From JACQFV01 sp964593585 (lineage in GTDB: Bacteria > Zixibacteria > MSB-5A5 > WJJR01), in assembly GCA_964593585.1 (NCBI GenBank), contig CAZQIZ010000009.1:30074-94073 (forward strand): 64,000 nucleotides of DNA, given 5' to 3'. Positions 1 to 9,354 of the stretch are shown here, piece after piece. A program made the translations under genes and the position numbers. The notes below the pieces were generated by a model. The model was not told the origin of the DNA and made no database searches. It saw only the letters and a program-made list of their open reading frames with translations. How positions within the stretch are numbered: position 1 is the stretch's first letter; every line of letters begins with the position of its first letter.

Positions 1-1
1 C

Positions 2-1534
2 GCCGGCGGTGGAATCGCAAACATCTTCAATGGCCAGAACATCGCCGAGGGTTACGCGACGGTGATCGGCGGGGGCTCCGCGAACCGTGCCGTGCACAAC
101 TATTCAACGATCGGCGGCGGATTGAACGGACAGACACGGGGCGCATACTCCACGCTCGCCGGGGGATACAGCAATCTGACGGACGGCGACAATGCCACCG
201 TGGGAGGCGGCGATCGCAACGCCGCCGCGGGGACCGGCGCCACGGTGAGCGGCGGCACGCTTAACTACACAAACGCGATCGGTGCGGTTGTCGCCGGCGG
301 CGACACCAATTCCGCGCAGGGCTTCTTTGCGGTCGTGGGCGGCGGCATCCTCAATGACGCCCCCGGCCACGAAAGCGTGGTCGAAGGGGGACGTGACAAC
401 ACGGCCTCCGGCGATCTCGCCACCGTGGGCGGCGGCGCCTACAACACCGCATCGGGCGCCGGCTCGCACATCTCCGGTGGGTTCAATAATACGGCTGTCG
501 GCGAACGCTCGACTATTGGTGGGGGAGAGCAGAACCGTGCCTATGGCAGTTTTGCCACTGTTTGTGGCGGCGGCGGCGGACTCCCAGTCGACTCGAATTC
601 CGCCGCCGGCAATTTCTCATTCGTCGGTGGCGGGAGCCGCAACTCCGCCAGCGGCCCCGGCGCCGTCATCGCAGGCGGCGACTCAAACCGCTCCAAGGGC
701 CAGAACTCAACGGTGGGCGGCGGCGGGTTCAATGTCGCTGGCGGCACCAATGCAACAGTTCCGGGCGGCCTCGCGAACGAAGCCAATGCCCCCTTCACTT
801 TTCCCGCCGGGTCGTTCGCGCACGCGAACCATGCCGGGAGCTTCGTCTGGGCGGACCACAATTTTCTCGACTCATTCTACACGACTGCCACCAACCAGTT
901 CATCATCCGTGCCAGCAGCGGCGTCGGCATCGGCACGAACACCCCGCAGCAGCTCCTCAGTGTCGCTCAGGGAATGAATATCGATCAGGCCAATGCGAAC
1001 GATGGCGCACTTTGGAACGGCCTGAGCTTCGGCTCCACAAGCGGCGAAGGCATTGCTTCGAAACGTACCGCCGGCGGCAATCAGTATGGATTGGACTTCT
1101 ACACCAACTCAATCAACCGTGTTAGCATTGCGAACGCGACCGGGTATGTTGGCTTCGGACTGACCAATCCATCCTATCGGATCGACCTGCCGAACGTCGC
1201 GAATGCCGCCGGCCAGGGCCGCGCGAATGCGTGGACGACGTATAGTTCACGCCGCTGGAAGACGAATATCACGACACTGTCCCACGCGGTCGACAAGGTC
1301 CGTCAACTCCGCGGCGTTGAATACGACAACGCCGCCGACAACCGCCACGCCATCGGGCTGATCGCCGAGGAAGTCGGCGCCGTCATCCCGGAAGTCGTGC
1401 AATACGAAGCCAATGGTGTCGATGCCGCCGCGCTGGACTATGGTCGTCTGGTTGCCGTGCTGATCGAGGCCATCAAGGAACAGCAGCGCCAGATCGATTT
1501 GCTCAATCGCAAACTGGAACGGATCACGCCTTAA
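2..1534 (+). CDS. Secreted beta-roll repeat protein with C-terminal S74 chaperone domain (5' end missing)
   Basis: The reading frame is open to the left edge of the window, so the start lies upstream; the GTG at 62 is internal to the repeats. From the edge to about 830 the protein is built of roughly 14-residue repeats of the form N-x-A-x-G-x-x-x-x-V/I-x-G-G-G, which resemble the Hep/Hag (YadA head) left-handed beta-roll. A non-repetitive stalk region follows. The last 95 residues begin with SRRWKTNIT and end in a coiled coil; this is the pattern of the peptidase S74 intramolecular chaperone that trims itself after trimerisation in phage tail spikes and some surface proteins. The stop TAA overlaps the AAGGAG ribosome site of the next gene, so the two are probably co-transcribed. 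Surface or extracellular location is inferred from the neighbouring paralogues, which carry signal peptides. Confidence 0.82.
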   Translation, partial: AGGGIANIFNGQNIAEGYATVIGGGSANRAVHNYSTIGGGLNGQTRGAYSTLAGGYSNLTDGDNATVGGGDRNAAAGTGATVSGGTLNYTNAIGAVVAGGDTNSAQGFFAVVGGGILNDAPGHESVVEGGRDNTASGDLATVGGGAYNTASGAGSHISGGFNNTAVGERSTIGGGEQNRAYGSFATVCGGGGGLPVDSNSAAGNFSFVGGGSRNSASGPGAVIAGGDSNRSKGQNSTVGGGGFNVAGGTNATVPGGLANEANAPFTFPAGSFAHANHAGSFVWADHNFLDSFYTTATNQFIIRASSGVGIGTNTPQQLLSVAQGMNIDQANANDGALWNGLSFGSTSGEGIASKRTAGGNQYGLDFYTNSINRVSIANATGYVGFGLTNPSYRIDLPNVANAAGQGRANAWTTYSSRRWKTNITTLSHAVDKVRQLRGVEYDNAADNRHAIGLIAEEVGAVIPEVVQYEANGVDAAALDYGRLVAVLIEAIKEQQRQIDLLNRKLERITP

Positions 1535-1545
1535 GGAGCGCTCTT

Positions 1546-3819
1546 ATGCGACAACTCACGCTCGGACTGCTCGCCTTGCTGCTGGCCACGACGCCCCTTC
1601 ACGCCGCCGTCCCGGCCAGCATCACCGTGCAGGGCAAACTGACCGATCTGTCCGGCAACCCGCTGCCCGCCGGATCGAAGAATTTCACCTTCAAGATTTT
1701 CGATTCCCCCACGCTCGGCAATGAAATCTGGCCCAATGGGGCAGGGGAGAATCAGTCGCTGACCAGCGACGCCGCCGGTCTCTGGATCGGACTGGTCGGC
1801 GCGGTGGCACCGCTGACCGATGCCGTCTTCAGCGACACGGTTCGCTGGCTGGAAATCACCGTCGATGGCACGACCCTGCCGCGGGTGCGCCTGGTAACAG
1901 GGCCCTATGCGCATCGTGTCGCCACCGTCGATGGCGCATCGGGCGGCACGATCACCAGCAAGGTCTCCATCGGTCCGGGTCACATCAACACGGGCACCCA
2001 CGCCTTCGTCGCCGGCTCCTACAACGTCGGAACGGGCAATTACTCGACCATTGCCGGCGGTGAAACCAACACCGCCTCCGGCGACCGCGGCAGTGTCGGC
2101 GGCGGCGCGCAGAATCACGCCGAAGGATTCGGTTCCACTGTTGACGGCGGCTGGTACGGCCACGCCTGGGGCAACTTTGCCGTGATCGGCGGCGGCGGCG
2201 GGATCTTCGATATGGATTCTAACAGCGCCGGCAACTGGGGCGTGGTGGCCGGCGGGCACATGAACCATGCGATCGGCGAAGGCGCGGTCGTCGGTGGCGG
2301 CGCGCGCAATCGCGCCCGCGGCGAATACTCCGTCATTGCCGGCGGCGGCGGCTTCACCGATGCCGATTCGAATGTCGCCTCCGGCTCCCACGCCGTCATC
2401 GGTGGCGGCACCGGCAACACTGCCTCCGGATTCCACAGTCTGATCGGCGTCGGACGCTCCAATCTCGCCAGCGGCTATCACGCCGCCATCCTCAGCGGCG
2501 CCATCAACGTGGCCGGCGGACAGTACGGCGTCGTGGCGGGCGGGTACGACAACCACGCCATCGGCTGGATGTGCTCGATTGTCGGCGGCGCCAGCAATCG
2601 CGCCGACAACAACAACTCCTTTGTGGGAGGCGGGGAATACAATGAGGCCACCGGCTCACATGCCGTCATCGGCGGCGGCCAGAGCAATCAGGCCCTCGGT
2701 GATTACTCCGTCATCGCCGGCGGCGGCAATACCAGCGCCGACTCCAACCGCGCGCAGGGGGCATACTCGGCCATCGGCGGCGGAAACCTCAACCTCGCCA
2801 TGGCTGACTACGCCGTCACCTGCGGCGGCCTGAAAAACGGCGCCTGGGGATATGGCAGCGGCGTCGCCTCCGGATACCTCAACGAAGCGGAGGGAACGTA
2901 CTCGTTCATCGGGGGCGGCAACAACAACCTCATCCTCTACGCGCGCTCCTTCATCGGCGGCGGCGAGGGCGGCCAGGTGAGCGGCCAGCACTCCGTCATC
3001 GCCGGCGGCAACGGCAATTACGTCGGCTCCGATGTAGCCTCCATCGTCGGCGGCACACGCAACATGATCAACTTCACCAACTCGGGCGGTTCCTTCATCG
3101 GCGGCGGCTGGGAAAACTATGTCGATGGTTTCGACGCGGTTGTCGGCGGCGGATTCCATGATTCCGCCTCCGGCAATCAGGCGGCGGTCTGTGGCGGCCA
3201 CACCAACCACGCCGCCGGAAACCTCTCGTTCGTCGGCGGGGGGGACTTCAACCGCGCCACCGGCGACTGGGCCTGCATCCCCGGCGGCGGCTCGAACGCC
3301 GCCGCGGGCCAGTTCGCCTTCGCCGCGGGACGTCAGGCCAAGGCCAATCACAGCGGCGCCTACGTCTGGTCCGACAACAACCCCTTCGACTTCGCCTCGC
3401 TGGCCAATAACAGTTTCTCGGCGCGCTGCCTCGGCGGCGCGCGCTTCGTGACCGCCATCAGCGCCGGCGGCGTCCCCACACAGGGCGTGACTCTGGCCGC
3501 CGGCGGCGGATCGTGGGCGGGGATCTGCGACAGCGCCGTCAAGGAGAACATTCGCGACGTCGACGGCGCCGAAATCCTCCGCCAACTCGCCGCCCTGCGC
3601 ATCGCCGAGTGGAATTACATCGCCCAGGATGACAGCGTCCGTCACCTCGGGCCCATGGCGCAGGACTTCCGACGCGCCTTCGGCATCGGCGAAGACGATC
3701 GCCACATCACCCAGGTCGACGCCGATGGCGTCGCGCTGGCCGCCATTCAGGAGCTCATCCGCCGCATCGAAATGCTGGAAGGCGAGCTCGCGCGGCTCCG
3801 CGCACGGAATGGCGATTGA
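1546..3819 (+). CDS. Secreted beta-roll repeat protein with S74-type C-terminus
   Basis: 757 residues, starting at an ATG 6 bases after an AAGGAG site that overlaps the previous stop. Residues 1-20 are a signal peptide ending in HAA. Residues about 25-135 form a beta-rich N-terminal domain (ITVQGKLTD ... GPYAHRVATVDG) seen in front of many such repeat proteins. About 30 GGG/N-x-A-x-G repeats follow to about residue 610, with inserts such as DADSN. The C-terminus (SAVKENIRDVDGAEIL ... coiled coil) resembles the S74 chaperone but is diverged from that of the upstream gene. The DNA for the N-terminal domain (1616-1946) is identical to that of the next gene. Likely a trimeric surface adhesin or fibre; ligand unknown. 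Confidence 0.83.
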   Translation: MRQLTLGLLALLLATTPLHAAVPASITVQGKLTDLSGNPLPAGSKNFTFKIFDSPTLGNEIWPNGAGENQSLTSDAAGLWIGLVGAVAPLTDAVFSDTVRWLEITVDGTTLPRVRLVTGPYAHRVATVDGASGGTITSKVSIGPGHINTGTHAFVAGSYNVGTGNYSTIAGGETNTASGDRGSVGGGAQNHAEGFGSTVDGGWYGHAWGNFAVIGGGGGIFDMDSNSAGNWGVVAGGHMNHAIGEGAVVGGGARNRARGEYSVIAGGGGFTDADSNVASGSHAVIGGGTGNTASGFHSLIGVGRSNLASGYHAAILSGAINVAGGQYGVVAGGYDNHAIGWMCSIVGGASNRADNNNSFVGGGEYNEATGSHAVIGGGQSNQALGDYSVIAGGGNTSADSNRAQGAYSAIGGGNLNLAMADYAVTCGGLKNGAWGYGSGVASGYLNEAEGTYSFIGGGNNNLILYARSFIGGGEGGQVSGQHSVIAGGNGNYVGSDVASIVGGTRNMINFTNSGGSFIGGGWENYVDGFDAVVGGGFHDSASGNQAAVCGGHTNHAAGNLSFVGGGDFNRATGDWACIPGGGSNAAAGQFAFAAGRQAKANHSGAYVWSDNNPFDFASLANNSFSARCLGGARFVTAISAGGVPTQGVTLAAGGGSWAGICDSAVKENIRDVDGAEILRQLAALRIAEWNYIAQDDSVRHLGPMAQDFRRAFGIGEDDRHITQVDADGVALAAIQELIRRIEMLEGELARLRARNGD
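1616..1946 (+). repeat. 331-bp exact direct repeat, copy 1
   Basis: Base-for-base identical to 3946-4276 and encodes the same N-terminal domain in both genes. Identity stops abruptly on both sides: the signal peptides differ and the downstream codons differ at many synonymous positions. This is the pattern left by gene conversion rather than by a simple recent duplication of whole genes. Confidence 0.97.
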
Positions 3820-3872
3820 TGAAATCGGAGTTTTTGCTCGCCCGTATCTGGGCGGATTGACAGGAGGTCCCG

Positions 3873-5963
3873 ATGCGATTCACCATCCGATTGTCACTCA
3901 TCGTGCTCTTGCTGTTGCCGTCACTGGCGCACGCCGCCGCCCCGACCAGCATCACCGTGCAGGGCAAACTGACCGATCTGTCCGGCAACCCGCTGCCCGC
4001 CGGATCGAAGAATTTCACCTTCAAGATTTTCGATTCCCCCACGCTCGGCAATGAAATCTGGCCCAATGGGGCAGGGGAGAATCAGTCGCTGACCAGCGAC
4101 GCCGCCGGTCTCTGGATCGGACTGGTCGGCGCGGTGGCACCGCTGACCGATGCCGTCTTCAGCGACACGGTTCGCTGGCTGGAAATCACCGTCGATGGCA
4201 CGACCCTGCCGCGGGTGCGCCTGGTAACAGGGCCCTATGCGCATCGTGTCGCCACCGTCGATGGCGCATCGGGCGGAACCATCACCAGCAAAGTGTCCAT
4301 CGGCCCCGGCCACACGAACACTGGCAACCATGCCTTCGTAGCTGGAGAAGGCAATGCGGCGTCCGGGCACTACGCCACCGTCAGCGGCGGCATCGGCCAC
4401 AACGCCGGCGGTGAGAACGCTGTGGTGGGCGGCGGCGCTTACAACCGCGCCGATGGTCTCTCGTCCGTCGTGGCCGGCGGCTACGCCAACGCCGCGCTCA
4501 ACACCGACGCGGTTGTCGTCGGCGGCTACGCCGATTCCGCCCTTGGCTATCGCTCCTTTATCGGCGGCGGCGCCGACAACAACACCAGCGCCGATGCCAG
4601 CAGCGTCGTCGGCGGCACCGCCAACCTCGCCGGCGGCGGCGGATCGTTCATCGGCGGCGGCATCGGCAACAAGACCGCTGGCTTCGATGCCGTCGTGGCC
4701 GGCGGCGCGACCAATGTCGCTTCCGGGTCACGCTCGTTCGTGGGCGCCGGGCAGAGCGATTCCGCGCTCGGAGCGCGCTCCGCCGTCGTCGCCGGACAAC
4801 TCAATTCCGCCTACGGCTCTCAATCCTTCATCGGCGCCGGCGGCAGCAACCGTGCCGGCAACTCCGCCGCCGTCGTCGCCGGAAGCGCCAGCGAAGCCAC
4901 CGGCAACGCCGCCTTCATTGGCGCCGGCACCCTCAACGAGGCGTCGGGACTGTACGCGGTCATCGGCGGCGGCTCCCAGAACATTGCCACGCACTACGGC
5001 GCCGTGGTGGTCGGCGGCGAGAACAACGATGCCGACTCGACGCTCACGTTTGTCGGCGGCGGCGTTCACAACATCGCCCGCGGTAACCTCTCTGCGGTGG
5101 TCGGCGGCAGCAGCAATCAGGCGCTGGCACCCAACGCCTTCGTCGGCGGCGGCGCCAATAATGTTGCCTCCAACTTCTACAGTGTCGTCGCCGGCGGATT
5201 CTACGATTCGGCCAGTGGAGGAAACGCCGTTGTCGGCGGCGGCTACTTCAATCTCGCCGAAGGTTCCGTGTCAACCATTGCCGGCGGCAGTTATGGACGC
5301 GCCCGTGGCGGTTTCTCCTTCATCGGCGGCGGTGGATTCTTCGGCGATGCCGACTCCAATTACACGCACGGCACCGGCTCCGCCGTCGTCGGCGGCGCCC
5401 GCAACGGCGCGCTCGGCGACTACGCCGTCGTGCCCGGCGGATATGGCAATCGCGCCGTCGGTAGCCACTCCATGGCGGCGGGCGAAAACGCCTCCGCCGA
5501 CCACGATCACTCCTTCGTCTGGAATGACAACTCGGCGGGCGCGTTCGCCTCGACCGCCGCCAGTCAATTCGCGATTTCTGCCGCCAATGGACTGCGGCTG
5601 GCGCGCGCCGCCGGCGACGCCAAGGCGATTGTGCCGGGTGATCACTACCGCGACAACGGCATCATCGCCTGGGCCAAAGTCGCCGGCAGCAGCGGCGCCA
5701 TCGGCACCAATGAGTTCGGCGTCGTGTCCGTTGTACGCAATTCCACCGGGTACTACACCATCACCCTCGACGCCTCCGCGAGCGTCTCCACGACACTTAT
5801 TCCGGTGGTCACGGCGCTGGTCGACCGCGCGCCGACCGATCCCTCGTTCGCCCGGCTGATCTATGCCCAGCAGGTTGGCATCAACTCGTTCAGCGTCTAT
5901 GTCACCGATGGCAACTACGCCGCCGCCGACACCGATTTCACCTTCCTGGTGACCGCACGATAA
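3873..5963 (+). CDS. Secreted beta-roll repeat protein without S74 domain
   Basis: 696 residues. The ATG follows a clear AGGAGG site about 8 bases upstream. Residues 1-23 form a signal peptide (hydrophobic LIVLLLL core, HAA cleavage region). The N-terminal domain is identical to that of the upstream gene, followed by about 27 GGG/N-x-A-x-G beta-roll repeats. The C-terminal 140 residues (from about GLRLARAAGDAK) contain no S74 chaperone; they look like a compact beta domain (DNGIIAWAKVAGS ... TDFTFLVTAR). A 12-bp hairpin lies 10 bases after the stop. Role inferred as a cell-surface or secreted fibre; the different C-terminus suggests a different assembly or anchoring route from its neighbours. 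Confidence 0.8.
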   Translation: MRFTIRLSLIVLLLLPSLAHAAAPTSITVQGKLTDLSGNPLPAGSKNFTFKIFDSPTLGNEIWPNGAGENQSLTSDAAGLWIGLVGAVAPLTDAVFSDTVRWLEITVDGTTLPRVRLVTGPYAHRVATVDGASGGTITSKVSIGPGHTNTGNHAFVAGEGNAASGHYATVSGGIGHNAGGENAVVGGGAYNRADGLSSVVAGGYANAALNTDAVVVGGYADSALGYRSFIGGGADNNTSADASSVVGGTANLAGGGGSFIGGGIGNKTAGFDAVVAGGATNVASGSRSFVGAGQSDSALGARSAVVAGQLNSAYGSQSFIGAGGSNRAGNSAAVVAGSASEATGNAAFIGAGTLNEASGLYAVIGGGSQNIATHYGAVVVGGENNDADSTLTFVGGGVHNIARGNLSAVVGGSSNQALAPNAFVGGGANNVASNFYSVVAGGFYDSASGGNAVVGGGYFNLAEGSVSTIAGGSYGRARGGFSFIGGGGFFGDADSNYTHGTGSAVVGGARNGALGDYAVVPGGYGNRAVGSHSMAAGENASADHDHSFVWNDNSAGAFASTAASQFAISAANGLRLARAAGDAKAIVPGDHYRDNGIIAWAKVAGSSGAIGTNEFGVVSVVRNSTGYYTITLDASASVSTTLIPVVTALVDRAPTDPSFARLIYAQQVGINSFSVYVTDGNYAAADTDFTFLVTAR
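3946..4276 (+). repeat. 331-bp exact direct repeat, copy 2
   Basis: Partner of 1616-1946, offset by 2330 bases. The flanks on both sides are diverged. Confidence 0.97.
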
Positions 5964-5972
5964 TTCCCGCGA

Positions 5973-6000
5973 CACGGGCCGGCAGTTGTGCCGGCCCGTG
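5973..6000 (+). terminator. Hairpin terminator after the beta-roll gene array
   Basis: A perfect 12-bp stem (CACGGGCCGGCA with its complement) and GTTG loop, 10 bases after the stop codon. No T tract follows, so it may act with Rho or as a 3' stabiliser. Confidence 0.55.
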
Positions 6001-6071
6001 CGCACGTACCGCCATGGCTGGATGGCAACGCGCCGTCAAGAGCGCCGCACATCGGATGACGCTTCCATAAT

Positions 6072-6147
6072 GTCATCCTGAGCGAGGCGAAGGATCTGCT
6101 TTTCGCGGGTGGCTGCATTCGAAAGCAGATTCCGATCGGAGTGACAT
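6072..6147. repeat. Dispersed hairpin, GTCATCC variant
   Basis: Starts GTCATCCTGAGCGAGGCGAA then GGATCTGC. A second half starting GAAAGCAGATTCC and ending GAGTGACAT can fold back on it. Member of the family with fixed GTCAT ends. Nothing else recognised between 6001 and 6477 apart from the palindrome at 6166-6199. Confidence 0.7.
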
Positions 6148-6165
6148 GGGGAGCAAGCGCGTCCT

Positions 6166-6199
6166 GGGAGGGCTCTCCGCCGCGGCGGATCGCCCTCCC
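6166..6199. repeat. Palindrome GGGAGGGC / GCCCTCCC
   Basis: An 8-bp outer stem encloses a second palindrome (CCGCCGCGGCGG). It lies in the noncoding gap between the beta-roll array and the M16 peptidase gene. Confidence 0.6.
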
Positions 6200-6477
6200 G
6201 CGCACATCTACCTGACTTGGCTGCCGCCAAGTTTTCGCAACCTTTCGCGCTCCGCCCCGTCTAATCCGCAGGCGCCCCTGACGCGCCCCGATAAACCATT
6301 ACATGGCTAGTCAGTCCATAGTCGCTGACATTCAATAGGATAGGGCCCTTCGCCTCGCCGATCGCTTCAATCTGCCTCTGGCGAAAGCAGACCGCTTTTG
6401 GCTATCCTTCCGCTCTGTTTTGCGCATCGAATGACATTTCGTCCATGATCAATAACCAATCACCAAAAGGAGTCCGC

Positions 6478-9195
6478 ATGAAGTCCGCTCGTTGGGCGCT
6501 CGCCTTGGCCCTGCTGATCGCCTTCGCGACACCGGCCCTCTCGGCCGACCTGCCGCCGATCAACCACGAGAAGTATGAACTCCCCAACGGTCTCGATGTC
6601 ATCCTGCATGTCGACAAGACCATCCCGACCGTCACCGTCAACATCTGGTACCATGTCGGCTCCAAGAACGAAGAGAAGGGACGCACCGGCTTTGCCCACC
6701 TCTTCGAGCACATGATGTTCCAGGGCTCCAAGCACCACGACACCGACTATTTCGCCCCGCTGGAGAAAGTTGGTGGCGAGGTCAACGGCTCCACCTCCGA
6801 GGATCGCACCAACTACTACGAGACCGTGCCGAGCAACTACCTCGAGCTCGCCCTCTGGCTCGAAGCCGACCGCATGGGCTACCTCCTGCCGGCCATGACC
6901 CAGGAGCGTCTCGACAACCAGCGCGATGTGGTCAAAAACGAGCGCCGTGAGGGTGTCGACAACCAGCCCTATGGCCGTGTCTGGGAAAACCTCGGCTGGC
7001 TCATGTATCCCGAAGAGCATCCTTACAACTGGCCGGTCATCGGCTACATGGAAGACCTCTCGGCCGCCTCGCTGGAGGATGTGCAGAACTTCTTCAAGCT
7101 TTACTATGCGCCCAACAACGCCTCGCTGTGCGTGACCGGGGACTTCGATCCGGCGGAGGCCAAGGCGCTGATCGAAAAGTACTTTGCCGCCATTCCGGCC
7201 GGGCAGCCGATCATGCGCAAGGAAGCGTGGATTCCCGAACTCGATGGCATCCGTCGCGGACAGATGGAAGATGCCGTTTCGTTGGCGCGCGTCTACTATG
7301 CGTTCCCCAGCCCCGGATATTACACCCCCGGCGACGCCGAACTCGACATTCTCGCCAATGCGCTCACCAACGGCAAGACCTCGCGCCTCTACAAGTCGCT
7401 GGTCTATGACAAGCAGATCGCGCAGGATGTCGCCGCCTTCCAGTCCTCCTCGGAGCTGTGCGGCAACTTCATCATTCAGGCCACTGCGCGCGAGGGGCAC
7501 ACGCTCGCCGAACTGGAAGCCGCGCTCGACGCCGAACTGAAAAAGATTCTGGCGGAAGGCATCACCGCCACCGAACTGGCCAACACTCAGGCGCAGTTGG
7601 AGGCCGGCTTTGTCCGCTCGCTCGAAGATCTCGGACGCCGCGCCGACAAGCTGAATGAGTACAACGTCTTCCTCGGCGATCCCGACAAGTTCGAGTGGGA
7701 TCTCGATCGGTATCAGAATGCCACCGTCGCCGGCGTCAACGCCGCAGCCAAGCGCTGGATCGACCTCGACCGCCGCGTGATCTTCCATGTCCTCCCGCAG
7801 GGCACCTATGTCGCTGCCGAGGACAAGCTCGACCGCTCCATCAAGCCGACCGCGGCGGCCGATCCGTCGTTCACTCCGCCGGCGATCCAGAAGGACAAAC
7901 TCTCCAACGGCGTCGAAGTCTGGCTGGTGCAGGACGACAAACTCCCGCTGGTCCAGACCAACATCGTCTTCAAGGGCGGCTGGGCGCTCGAACCGGCCGG
8001 CAAGGCCGCCGTCGGCTCGATGACCTCCGACATGATGGACGAGGGCACCAAGACCCGCACCGCTCTGCAGATTTCCGAGGAAGCCAAAAGCATCGGCGCC
8101 AACCTCGGCACCGGCTCCTCGTTCGATAACATGAGCGTGTCGCTCAACGTGCTGAAAAAGTACCTCGATCGCGGCTATGCGCTCTTGGCCGACATCCTGA
8201 TGAATCCCACCTTCCCGCAGGAAGAGCTCGACCGGCAGAAGAAGATGTACATGGGACGTATCGCGCAGGAAAGCAAGCAGCCGAACACCGTGGTGCAGAA
8301 GACCTTTCTCAGGACGCTCTACGGCGCCGATCATCCCTATGGCCGCCCCTTCACCGGATCCGGCACCAAGGCCTCAATCAACGCCATCACGCGCGACGAC
8401 CTGGTCGCGTTCCATCAGGCCAACTATGTGCCGTCTAATGCCGCCATCGCGGTGGCCGGCAACATCACCATGGCCGAGGCCAAAGCCGCCCTCGAGAAGG
8501 CCTTCAAGGGCTGGGCCTCGACCGCGCCCGCCCCGGTGGTCAACATCCCCGACCCGGCGCCGGTCACCAAGACCCAGGTCGTGATCGTCGACAAGCCCGG
8601 CGCGCCGCAGAGCGCGATCATGGTCGGCCACGCCGGCATCAAGCGCTCCGATCCCGACTACATGCCGATCCGCGTCATGATGAACGTGCTCGGCTCGCAG
8701 TTCACCAGCCGCATCAACATGAACCTGCGCGAGGACAAGGGCTACACCTACGGCGCCTTCGGCAATTTCGCGGCGCGCCGCGGCACAGGCCCCTTCCTGG
8801 TCACCGCCCAGGTCCAGACCCCCAACACCAAGGAAGCCGTCTTTGAATTCGTCAAGGAACTGCGCGACATCATCTCCACCCGCCCCGTCTCCGCCGAGGA
8901 ACTCGAGGACGCCAAAAACGACCTGATCAAGTCGTTCCCCAGCGGCTTCGAATCGATCGGCGCCGTGGCCGGCGGCATGAGCACGATGTTCTCCTATGAC
9001 CTGCCCCTCGATGAGTGGCAAACCTTCGCCGCGCGCGTCAACGCCGTCGATCTGGCCGCCGCCAACCGCGCCGCGACCAACCACATCAATCCCGACGCGC
9101 TCCTGATCGTGATCGTCGGCGATCGCGCCAAAATCGAGGAAGGCATCAAGTCGCTCAATCTCGGCGATGTGGCCTTTGTCTTGGCCGAGGAGTAG
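6478..9195 (+). CDS. M16 family zinc peptidase, two-domain (pitrilysin-like)
   Basis: 905 residues. The ATG at 6478 follows AAAAGGAG by 7 bases; the in-frame start 33 bases upstream lacks a site and would put charged residues before the signal peptide. Residues 1-23 are a signal peptide ending LSA, so the enzyme is periplasmic or secreted. Residues 74-78 HLFEH are the inverted zinc motif HxxEH, with the distal glutamate likely in VKNERR about 75 residues on. The second half (from about residue 470) is a homologous M16 domain without the HxxEH motif, as usual for the inactive partner half. It probably degrades peptides or misfolded envelope polypeptides. Followed by a strong hairpin at 9217. 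Confidence 0.93.
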   Translation: MKSARWALALALLIAFATPALSADLPPINHEKYELPNGLDVILHVDKTIPTVTVNIWYHVGSKNEEKGRTGFAHLFEHMMFQGSKHHDTDYFAPLEKVGGEVNGSTSEDRTNYYETVPSNYLELALWLEADRMGYLLPAMTQERLDNQRDVVKNERREGVDNQPYGRVWENLGWLMYPEEHPYNWPVIGYMEDLSAASLEDVQNFFKLYYAPNNASLCVTGDFDPAEAKALIEKYFAAIPAGQPIMRKEAWIPELDGIRRGQMEDAVSLARVYYAFPSPGYYTPGDAELDILANALTNGKTSRLYKSLVYDKQIAQDVAAFQSSSELCGNFIIQATAREGHTLAELEAALDAELKKILAEGITATELANTQAQLEAGFVRSLEDLGRRADKLNEYNVFLGDPDKFEWDLDRYQNATVAGVNAAAKRWIDLDRRVIFHVLPQGTYVAAEDKLDRSIKPTAAADPSFTPPAIQKDKLSNGVEVWLVQDDKLPLVQTNIVFKGGWALEPAGKAAVGSMTSDMMDEGTKTRTALQISEEAKSIGANLGTGSSFDNMSVSLNVLKKYLDRGYALLADILMNPTFPQEELDRQKKMYMGRIAQESKQPNTVVQKTFLRTLYGADHPYGRPFTGSGTKASINAITRDDLVAFHQANYVPSNAAIAVAGNITMAEAKAALEKAFKGWASTAPAPVVNIPDPAPVTKTQVVIVDKPGAPQSAIMVGHAGIKRSDPDYMPIRVMMNVLGSQFTSRINMNLREDKGYTYGAFGNFAARRGTGPFLVTAQVQTPNTKEAVFEFVKELRDIISTRPVSAEELEDAKNDLIKSFPSGFESIGAVAGGMSTMFSYDLPLDEWQTFAARVNAVDLAAANRAATNHINPDALLIVIVGDRAKIEEGIKSLNLGDVAFVLAEE

Positions 9196-9216
9196 AAGAC
9201 ACAAACGCGCTCTGCC

Positions 9217-9247
9217 AACGGGCGGCTCCTCACCGGAGCCGCCCGTT
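9217..9247 (+). terminator. Terminator after M16 peptidase
   Basis: A perfect 13-bp GC-rich stem (AACGGGCGGCTCC and complement), 5-base loop, then GTTGTTC. 21 bases after the stop. Confidence 0.75.
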
Positions 9248-9354
9248 GTTGTTCGGCCCCGGACGTTTCGGCGTCAACAATTGATTGAATCGTCTCCGGC
9301 CACCGCTGATATTGCGCCCCACGCTGATACGCGGACCATGTTGAGGAGAGCCAG

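Noticed and set aside
62..1200. Short periodic GGCGGCGGC text in the first three genes looking like a CRISPR or tandem DNA repeat array.
   Set aside because: Periodicity follows the codons of the 14-residue protein repeats, units vary and there are no constant repeats with unique spacers.
1531..3705. Long minus-strand ORFs opposite the beta-roll genes.
   Set aside because: They are mirror frames of GC-rich glycine repeats, with no ribosome sites and no recognisable motifs.
6460..8334. 624-codon minus-strand ORF opposite the M16 peptidase gene.
   Set aside because: The plus strand carries a clear zinc peptidase with signal peptide; the minus frame is an antisense shadow produced by codon bias.
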